Shown one piece after another: positions 55,698 to 64,000 of a stretch of DNA of 64,000 nt; position 1 is the stretch's first letter, and each line of letters opens with the position of its first letter. The position numbers and the translations under genes were made by a program. Where the stretch lies: NCBI GenBank assembly GCA_964059195.1, contig CAXKWD010000008.1, positions 43,019,502 to 43,083,501 on the forward strand, in the 5' to 3' direction. Source of the DNA: Ectobius pallidus. Taxonomy: Eukaryota > Arthropoda > Insecta > Blattodea > Ectobiidae. The notes under the pieces are model-generated. The model searched no databases. It was given only the letters and a program-made list of their open reading frames with translations, and was not told the DNA's origin.

Positions 55698-57469
55698 GTT
55701 GAATCGATAACGTTACAATCTTATGGATGTCAAGAGATTCTTTTGATTTCTGAAGTTCCTTGCTTGTACCTTTTTGGTAGTTTGTATCTTTCTGCTTAGG
55801 AGCGTATTTTAAATTCCGAAAGCTTGCCCTCTTCATATGGTCGAAGACACTTTTTTCTTTTTCCTAAAGCAAAAATAAAATAATTCTTCATGAAGATTTT
55901 TTCCATGTTCTTCAAACTTCAAAATACAAGATGGTACATTTTCGTTTACCAAGTTATTCGTCTTTTTCTGTAAATATGTTTCTTTTTTCTGACAGGCTCC
56001 TAACTAAACTCTTTAAATCAGCCTCTTCTCTCTTTATTCTAGAGGGACTACATTCATTATGCGTGAATGAATCCTCGGCTGCTCCTATAGGATCATTGTT
56101 CATGTCACAAAAATTCCAGGAGTACATTGCGAATAGCACTCTTTGTTGGATACAGAACTATCCATTTCCCCATTGCATCTTTTTTTTATCCCAATCAATC
56201 CACCACTGACCGCTGATAAACTTATCTGTGATTGCTCAGTAGCTATAGTGATCCTGAACTCTTCTTGACTGACAACATAGCCTACCCCTTTCAAGATCAG
56301 TTTTCACGCCATCTGGAAGTTAAAGCATGTCTTGTAAGTAGGCTTACATCGTGATACCAGGAGCATAGTTGTGGTTCATAGAAAAAAAGTACGGTAACAT
56401 TTTTCTTACAGATGCAATATGAAGTTCAAAATTGCAATCTCTGTCGGCTTTCAACGAGTCGAACAGTATTCCAACCAATTCACAGTATTTCGTATAAGCT
56501 TAGTACTGCAATGTATCGTTATTAGCGCTTCTGGGTGCCATGAAATCATTGAAGCTTTTAAGGAAATTTGCATTTTCCAGATCACATTCTAAAAGAGTGT
56601 ATGTCGTCTGAAATCAGCCACATTGTGATCGGCAATAGCTTCCCGTAAGATTTAGACGTTTGAAGTTATAAACAACTCCTCCAAAACTTGAAGTTCAGCA
56701 TACTTAACATATTGCTCTAGCTGCAAATAAGTAAGAGCTTCATAGAGTGTGCTCTAACGCCCCTATCGTAGTGATTACCGTTTAACATGGACTGTAACGT
56801 ATTTTCACCATATAATCCTGCTTCTTCTGTCATAATAGTTATGAAAAAAATAGCAATGAACTTCTACCAAAGTATGTTTCAAAAAAGGCAGTGCCTGGTT
56901 ACATAGTACCACTGTGCAATTGTAGGTCTCGCTGTACGACATTTAGTTGCAGCTTTAAAAAAGAAGCAAATGAACTGAATACCACTATATGTATGTATTG
57001 TTGAGGACTAAAAACATGAATTTTATATTTGAAACTGAATAAAAAATATTTGTATGTACTAGGAATGCATGAAATAAACGTAAAAAGTTGTTAAACCAAT
57101 TGTAAATAGTTTCATTTTTAGTATACCCTTTCCATGAATATTAAAAAAATACTTTGCATCTAAATAACTTTCAAAGGGTAGAAGATATAAAAATTGTTGA
57201 ATAACATTTTTGGTTGTATTTTTAATTTCCTTTTATTTAAAAAAAAGAACGGAAAGATTGGATCAGGGATCACGGAGATAATGGCGTAAACATGATGTGG
57301 CTCATCCGCCATCTTTAATGGCGGGTCAAGATAACCTCGACCACAATATTTGGTGGCAACCTGCATTTCTACATACTGTAAGGTGTCATAATTAAGAATC
57401 CAAAAAGAAACTGCGTCCGAAAAGTTTTGCATACTCGTGCGCCAGTACGGCCTGGTCTAAAAAGTGAAC
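55698..57469. other. Unclassified sequence inside the split non-LTR element
   Basis: About 1.8 kb with no recognised coding. Short frames (55557-55799, 55931-56209, 57160-57432 minus) show no family features. The inserted segment may be the remainder of the TIR element plus other DNA. Confidence 0.4.
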
Positions 57470-59381
57470 CGTTAAATTTCATGTTACAAGATCAATATAA
57501 AAAATACAGGAACCTTTTAAATAGGATTGTAAAAAAGGCTAAAACAAATTATTACGAAAACAAGCTCAAATAATATTCACATGACCCAAAAAGATTTTGG
57601 CGAACTATCAATGAAGCTACAGATACATTAAAACGAGAAAACACGAATATAAACAAAATCGTAACAGAAGAAGGATTAACCATTACCAATAATAGTGAAA
57701 TTGCTAATGAATTCAATAAACACTTTTCTCAGATTGGGCACAACATAACAAGCTCCATATCATCACATTCATCGCAAACTACTCACAACAATAATCTACA
57801 TTCAAATCAAACAGCTTCTCTGTTTTTACAGCCTATAATTGAAAATGAATTGATCTTAATTGCCATAAACCTTAAAAATAGCGTTACTCCTGAAAGTGAT
57901 GGCATTTCATCAACTATAATGAAAGCAATTTTTAGATTTATTTCTAAACCCCTTACTCATATTTTGAACCTATGCTTAGCTCAAGGCTTTTTTCCGGATG
58001 AATTAAAATATGCGACAGTAATTCCATTACACAAATCAGGCGACAAATGCAATTTAAATAATTATAGGTCAATATCCTTATTATCTACCATTGCAAAATT
58101 ATTAGAGAAATGCATAAAAATTAGACTAACAAACTTTTTAGAAAAAAATTAACTATTAGCGGAATCACAATTTGGTTTTAGGAATAATATGAGTATTGAT
58201 GATGCCATAATGGCCGTTACATCCAAAATTATTAAAGCAGTAGATGAAGGGAAAAAATGCTTAGGAGTTTTTCTGGACCTAAGAAAGGCTTTTGACACTA
58301 TAAGTCACAACATTTTGCTAAATAAATTAGAAAATGTTGGTGTTAGAGGTACTGCCTTAGACCTATTTCGATCATATTTATCAAATAGATACTAAAGCAC
58401 TAAAGTTAACAACGAAAAAAGTGAAAACGTAGTGCTAAATATCGGCGTCCCACAAGGAACTGCGTTAGGTTCTTTGCTCTTCTTAATATATATCAATGAT
58501 CTTCTAAATTATATATAAATATCATCAAAGGCAATTTTTATTCCTTCACTGATGACACAGTAATCATATTTTCTGGAAACTGTTGGGAGAACGTTTTTAG
58601 TAATGCTAACATTGGAACAAACAAAATTTAAAAAAAAATGGCTCGATGAAAACCTTCTATCTTTAATCATTGATAAAACAACATATTTACCTTTTTCACT
58701 AAACTCTAAAGGACTTTCCTCGACAAATGCACAACATAATATAATCTTACATGAAATCTTTTGTTCTATCCCATTTAATTGTAAATGTCCAAAATTAAGT
58801 AAAATACCTAGGTGTTTTCATTGATCAAAATTTACGGTGGGAAAAACATGTTCAATATCTGTGTCTTAAACTACGGAAAACTATATATAAATTTACTATA
58901 TTAAGAAACATTATGTCACAGAGTACTTTAAGATTAATATATTTAAGTTTAGTCCAATCAGTTATACAATATGGAATAATAGGATGGGGTGGGATATGTC
59001 AGACTGCACTTCGCCCATTGTCGTTGTTACAGAAAATAATAATGATGATATGTTTAAAAAAAATCAATAGACTATCCATCTAAAAGTTTATACGAGTATA
59101 AAGATTTTGACGTATTGAATATTAAACAATTATACTCCTACAGTTTATTAAATTATTTCCATAAACATCATGAACAATTCATAACACGAATTCACTACTT
59201 TAATACAAGGAGGTATAATATCTCTCGTCCTCTTTTCGAACCGAAGTGTGCTACAGAAGTAGGTCTAAGGCATAGTATAAATTTCGGACCAAGGCTATAC
59301 AAAAATTTTACTAAAAGAAACCCTAATCTGATACCACTAAACAATAAATTGTTTAAAAAAATAAGTCCTCGATTTTATTAA
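57470..59381 (+). pseudogene. Non-LTR reverse transcriptase, decayed
   Basis: Frames in order: linker (about 57480-57600, QYKKYRNLLNRIVKKAKTNY), FWRTINEATDTL, RT start ESDGISSTIMKAIF, the frame 57850-58152 with YATVIPLHKSGDK and NNYRSISLLSTIAKLLEK. Frame 58189-58395 has LGVFLDLRKAFDTISHNILL; then GVPQGTALGSLLFLIYINDL (about 58445) and the catalytic FTDDTVIIFSG (about 58545). Thumb and tail sequences run to the stop at 59379-59381 (frame 59115-59381). Stops at 58150, 58393 and 58516 and several frameshifts disable it. The second residue of the usual FADD is Thr. Confidence 0.85.
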
Positions 59382-59400
59382 AACTAACTTGTAATTGTAC

Positions 59401-61917
59401 TTTTACTCACTTTTTTCCGATTATTCATTCTCAACTGTAAATTTTTAAATTTTAACATGAGGTATTTTGTTTGTATCTCTGTTATGCTATTGTAATTTAT
59501 TTTTTCGTATCTTTATTTATGTATTTATTTCATATGCGCAATCTTATTTATTTTTATTCTTATTTTTTGTCTAAAACTATAATATGTATGTTTTTGATAT
59601 AATGTTCAAAATTTAATTCTAGTATGACTGAACTGACCCCGAACACGAGCTATGCTCATGCAGGGCAAATAATACTCTTTTGAAATTGTACTAACTTAAT
59701 TGTGTTTATATTATTTATATTTGTATTTGTAATAATTTATATTTTTGTAATTTGTAATAATAAAAATATAATAAAAAATGATGAAAATATAATATTTAGT
59801 TAATAAATTAATCATTTCAATAATATTATTTTTTCTATCTTAAGATACTTGTAAAAAGTCTACAGTATACAAATGCAACCCTTACTTTTAAGATAAGATA
59901 TTTCCTTAGAAAAATGTGTTGTACGGTAATTTCGTACTCGTTGTATTACTTACGATAACGTTTCCTAACTCCTGACTGGGAGATTGTAGAGTTAGATGAA
60001 GTCTGTGTAACATAACTTCAACATCAGTAGAACTTCAGTGCTCGCGAAACATCACAGACTATCGGAAAATAATGATGAAGTTGTAGTGAATTATCTTTAA
60101 AATACAAGTTCCCCAAACTCAAAATACTCTGTTGTTCTATTGACAAGGAAATGTACGGTATCAAACAATAATACAGGAGGCATAAGGAAACTTCCTTTCG
60201 CTATTGGCTTACTATTACTGGTTGAGGCCTCTATCTTATAGGGATTAACAATAGATAAATATAGAGTATTAAACCACCATTCCATATATGACTAATTCAA
60301 TTAAATACTATACTGTTATAAACATCATGCTGCTGTCTTAACAACATAAGAGATGTTTCTTGACGTGTAGAGAGATATCGCAGACAGAAAGAAAGAAACA
60401 AACAAAGAAAGAAAGGATGAAAGGAAGGAAGAGGTGATAACTTTTCAGAAATAACACGGAAGGTGTTTGTTAACGATTATTATTCGTTGATTTCAGAATA
60501 ATTCTTACACGTTGTTGGTCTGAATCGAAAGTCTGCGTATAATGGAAATATTCTGAAAAGGGCTGGCCTCCCCATTAAACCCCTTGGATCGCTATTTAAT
60601 TTGAATTAGAGCAGATATCAGTTAGTTGCTAACAATTAAAAATTATTTTTCAAGTTTCATTTTACTACTAATAGGTTTTGCAGTTATTATGAGTAAAAGT
60701 AATTAAGTAAAGTACAGTATCTGTAAAACACACTAAAATGGAAATCTTATCCCAGCGTACACCTAACGTCCTTAGGGTTTTGAAAATAATTTTAAAACCG
60801 TTCCAAACCACAAACAATTTGTCAGTAATATAATTAGGGCACTGGTGCTTGCTTATTTTCAAACATTTGGTGTAATAAATAAATCCCTTCATCTAAATTT
60901 AAAATTTATATTATTGTTATTATTATTATTATTATATTGTTTTTCAGCTCGTGAATAACGTGAATCTACATATTTTAATGGGATTATTTCAATCTGTGTA
61001 ATATCCATATAATACACTCATATTGTGAACATCTAAAGAGACTGGTTAGACACCGCGTCAAACCGAATAGTTTATACATTACAAAACTATGGAATTTTTG
61101 TTTTCGATACAATAACTTTTACAGAAAGATCATATTGTCTAAATGAATTTATAAGAATGTATAATATCGTCCAATATCTAAGTTATATAAGTTAAAATGA
61201 AGAACATTGATGCACCATTGTCATGTAAAGTTCGTAATAGTCATCTATTTTACTATTAACCTATGCAGCCTGCTAAATTATCATCGTTATGACATAAATA
61301 TAATTAGGCAGAACAGCATGGAATTAAAGATGTAGTCTATACATAATTTTAAATAAAAAAAATATTTTTAGTCGTGAATCCACAGATACAGTCTATTTAT
61401 TGCCTTTAAATATTAAATAAATTATTTAATCATTAATAAAATGTGCCAGACTGAAGAAACCAACTATTATTCCAGTGTCAATTTCTATGTAAACGATGTC
61501 AAGTTACAAGCTGTTTTTTCTGTTTTGGAAAACGTGAACATATTAATCAGGTTAATTGAATCATAGAAGCACTGTACATATAATATATGAAAATGTTGCA
61601 ACTAGAAGTCAGTAAGAACCTTATGCTATTATATAAGCTGCAGGCATGCCGTGAGAATAAAGAAAATAAAACCATAACATGAATATTTCAGCACACTGTT
61701 AATAATACAACTTGATCTGACTGAGAGAAATATATAAAAAATGAACTGTTGTTATTTTATTCCCTTAAATGAATAACGGTCGTTTATGTCATCCATTTTC
61801 GGTCATTGTAAAATGTATAGACCTACTTGGTCTAAAAATAATAATTGGGTTACTCTCTTTCGGTTAAATGAGTTTTTGGGTCACGGAAATTTTTGTAATG
61901 GTTTGTGGGTCATTATT
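59401..61917. other. AT-rich stretch, no gene, two microsatellites
   Basis: The beginning probably includes the 3' untranslated end of the preceding element. Purine-rich GAAA-type repeats lie at about 60386-60434 and TTA repeats at about 60908-60942. Nothing else is recognised. Confidence 0.45.
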
Positions 61918-62490
61918 AAGTGCCAGTATGGTACTTTATGAGATTGTGTGTTGGGACGAGAAAATGTCTGTCCGTCTTTCAGTCCGTGTGTCTGTACGCG
62001 CGACAACTCAAATACGCTTAATCGGATTTTAATTAAACTTGGTATAAGCATTTATAATGTCCATGGAAAGATGTCTATTAATATTGGATAAAATCGGTTG
62101 ACCGGTATCGGAGTAGTGCCCAATTTAGTGTCTATTTTATGGTAATATATTATAAAGAATTTAACAAATGCAAATCTGTTATTCTGACAACATATTTTTT
62201 TTACGGCTTTGGAATTTGCAATAGTTAGCCATGACACATGACACATGACACATTGACACATGATTATTGACACATAATCATTGATTATGACACATTGATT
62301 ATCAGACTAGTCAGATGTTTACTTCGTTCATCAAGTTGAATACTGTTATATACAGAAGATATATTACTCTGAAATAATTAGGCCTACATACGTTCAGTAG
62401 AGTTCTTCGCCAGTGTATTTTGTGAATGTCTTATATCAGTGTATACGAGTTTGAATTAAGGTTAAGTATGAAACTTTAGACCTTTGATAT
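61918..62490 (-). mobile_element. MITE-like repeat family, copy B
   Basis: Starts with AAGTGCCAGTATG (61918-61930), the family end, and follows copy A inverted through CAAATACGCTTAATCGG, the GACAACATAT phrase and on to GACCTTTG near 62486. The distal inverted end is absent. A local ACACATGACACATG-type expansion (about 62228-62305) interrupts it. It holds one 150-bp internal unit. Confidence 0.65.
62228..62305 (+). repeat. Simple repeat of GACACAT(T/G) units
   Basis: Five or more irregular GACACATG/GACACATT units lie within MITE copy B and are absent from copies A and C. Confidence 0.7.
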
Positions 62491-62989
62491 TGATATTGAT
62501 AGCAGCCTTGATTGATTCGTTTCTTCATAACGATGTCTATGTAGGCTAAATAATAATGTAATTAATGTAAATAAAAGATTTAAAACAACTAGCCGTTGAA
62601 TGTTGATATTATATTGTGCATTCTATGGATATGTAGACTACCGATATTTACATTAAGCTGCATTTTAATGTGAGTATTTTTCTTATTCGTTCCTGTGCAG
62701 CAATATACCTATTGTAATTCCTGACAGATAGATTTCATATTGACTTTTTATTCATTCATAACCTTTAAGGCTACTTTAAACTTGAAACAGACATGTCAGC
62801 GAATCGTAGGCCTATAGCATCATTATTATTGCCAGCGCATTTTGTTTTTGGAGTTTTACTTGGAGTCCTATTAGAAAAATAACTTTTCTGTATGGGCCTA
62901 TCATAATTGCGTTTATCACTGATTAAAAAAAAAACATACTGGAACTTTGTTATATCAATTTACCTGTTTTTATTCATTATGTTATTCGG
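62491..62989. other. AT-rich spacer
   Basis: No feature recognised. Confidence 0.4.
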
Positions 62990-64000
62990 TTATTCATCCC
63001 AGGACCCAGTAGAAATCTCGCAAAATCTAAACACATATTTTATGAATGTTGCTCAAAACTTGGGTAAAAATATACTCAGAAATAACTATTCTTATTTACC
63101 TTCATACAGCATCACTCGAATTCCTTCAAATAAATATGAAATTATAAAAATAATATCAAACAAAAAGACTATGGGAACCGTACAAATGGTTTCCTTGCTA
63201 ACAAACTTATTAAAACCAACAGAATTTCCCTAACTCCCTATATTGTGCAATTTGTAAATCTTTCTCTAAGCTCGGAAATTGTACCTTCTTAATGTAAAAT
63301 TGCAAGATTAGTGCCCATTTCAAAAGGAGGAAATAAACAGACCCTAGTAATAAACCAATTAGTATCTTACCGGTTTTGGCTAAAATCCTCGAAAAAGTTG
63401 TTAGAACAAGACTACAACATTTTTTACATAAGAATTCATTCTTTCATACCATGCAATATGAGTCTAAATAAAAAAGCAGTACAACCACTACCCTATTTGA
63501 CAGTCTCGTTCGATACAAGAATCAGTTGACGGAAGTAGCTTAGCATCAGGTTTATTCGTAGATAAGAAATGCTTTCGACACTGTAGTCTATGATTTATTA
63601 CTAGAGGAATTGAATTGCGCAGGGGTAAAAGGATCATCGTTAGCATGGTTTGAAAGTTAGTAATCGAAAGCAATACGTTAGTGTAAATCTATATAACAGT
63701 GAAGTAACATCTATAAAGTGTGGAATACATGAGGCCACTCCTCTTCAATATATATGTGAACGATTTGTTTAACCTAAAAATTGTTTGGTAAAATGCTCTT
63801 GTATGCCGATGACAAATATTTTCTATACAGGATTAACATAAAAAGACCTAACACATCAAATCCAAAACAACGTGAGTGACCTAACCAATGGTATAACTAT
63901 AATAAAATAACAACAAATGAAGATAAAACTAAATTCACGTTCTTTTACAAAAGACTGCACAGACTTCAAACCAATATAAACTTAAACATAAATAATATGT
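62990..64000 (+). pseudogene. Heavily decayed non-LTR reverse transcriptase, runs off the window
   Basis: Scattered frames keep RT order: SQNLNTYFMNVAQNLGKNIL (63030), PISKGGNK (63310), TLFDSLVRYKNQ-type sequence (about 63490-63525), NAFDTVVYDLLLEELNCAGV (about 63570), PLLFNIYVNDLFNL (about 63738) and a YADD-like ATGCCGATGAC (63803). Many stops and frameshifts lie between. Orientation and degradation suggest an old insertion; the 3' part lies outside the window. Confidence 0.7.

Larger units (their letters stand above)
54193..59400 (+). mobile_element. Near full-length non-LTR retrotransposon, split by foreign DNA
   Basis: Components in order: promoter (54193), ORF1 (54263-55029), endonuclease start (55196 to about 55525), a non-homologous block (about 55526-57469), then linker, RT and tail (57470-59381). 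All point the same way and complement each other, so they are best read as one element into which other DNA was inserted, with loss of the rest of the endonuclease. The 3' end is AT-rich and its exact border is unclear. Jockey/CR1-type organisation. Confidence 0.75.

Overview
This window looks like an intergenic or heterochromatin-like stretch of an arthropod, most likely insect, nuclear genome. I find no convincing single-copy host gene. Almost every recognisable coding stretch belongs to a transposable element (TE), and most are broken. The DNA is AT-rich, with scattered SINEs, microsatellites and TE-in-TE insertions. The mix (BEL/Pao and Ty3/gypsy elements, a Penelope-like element, several non-LTR families, mariner, pogo-like, PIF/Harbinger and tRNA-derived SINEs) fits a large insect genome. 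The exact style of several repeats reminds me of cockroaches and termites, but that is an impression and not a demonstration.

Layout. 1-9 kb: two tRNA-derived SINEs, a D34D mariner transposase pseudogene (2572-3733), a candidate gypsy-type polypurine tract and LTR (about 5981-8227) and, inside that LTR, a 1-kb TA-flanked pogo/Tigger-like element with a psq-type HTH ORF. 9-20 kb: a hAT-like C-terminal scrap, a non-LTR retrotransposon relic (10191-13303) interrupted by a TIR element, copies of a MITE-like family (13303-14252, 17863-18292) and two more non-LTR fragments. 20-25 kb: a SINE with perfect target-site duplications (TSDs), a nearly intact Penelope-like RT/GIY-YIG gene on the minus strand (21967-23451) and two 3' ends of other non-LTR elements.

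25-43 kb is the centrepiece, a clean nested insertion. A BEL/Pao element on the minus strand (362-bp LTRs at 25152-25513 and 42752-43113, TSD CTCTA) was split within gag by a Ty3/gypsy element, also on the minus strand (LTRs of about 2.98 kb at 29665-32645 and 37808-40794, TSD CGGT). The gypsy element has one uninterrupted 1513-residue Gag-Pol ORF that starts with a SAP-like motif. By eye its LTRs differ at only one base and two short indels, so it is young and possibly mobile. Its leader holds four or five degenerate repeats of the primer-binding-site neighbourhood, the most unusual structure I found.

43-64 kb: degenerate satellites, a non-LTR 3' end with RNase H (44319-45640), a Cys-rich repeat-protein tail, an internally deleted mariner-type MITE, a HARBI1 fragment, a SINE with a 15-bp TSD, a TATA/Inr promoter-like block followed by a cluster of TGACGTCA sites, a tRNA-like unit, and a long non-LTR element (54193 to about 59400) with an Inr/DPE promoter, ORF1, endonuclease and RT, split by foreign sequence. 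A third MITE-family copy and a badly decayed RT running off the right edge close the window.

The parts do not work together as a pathway. They record successive insertions, and several can be ordered: pogo-like after the LTR, TIR element after the non-LTR, gypsy after BEL.
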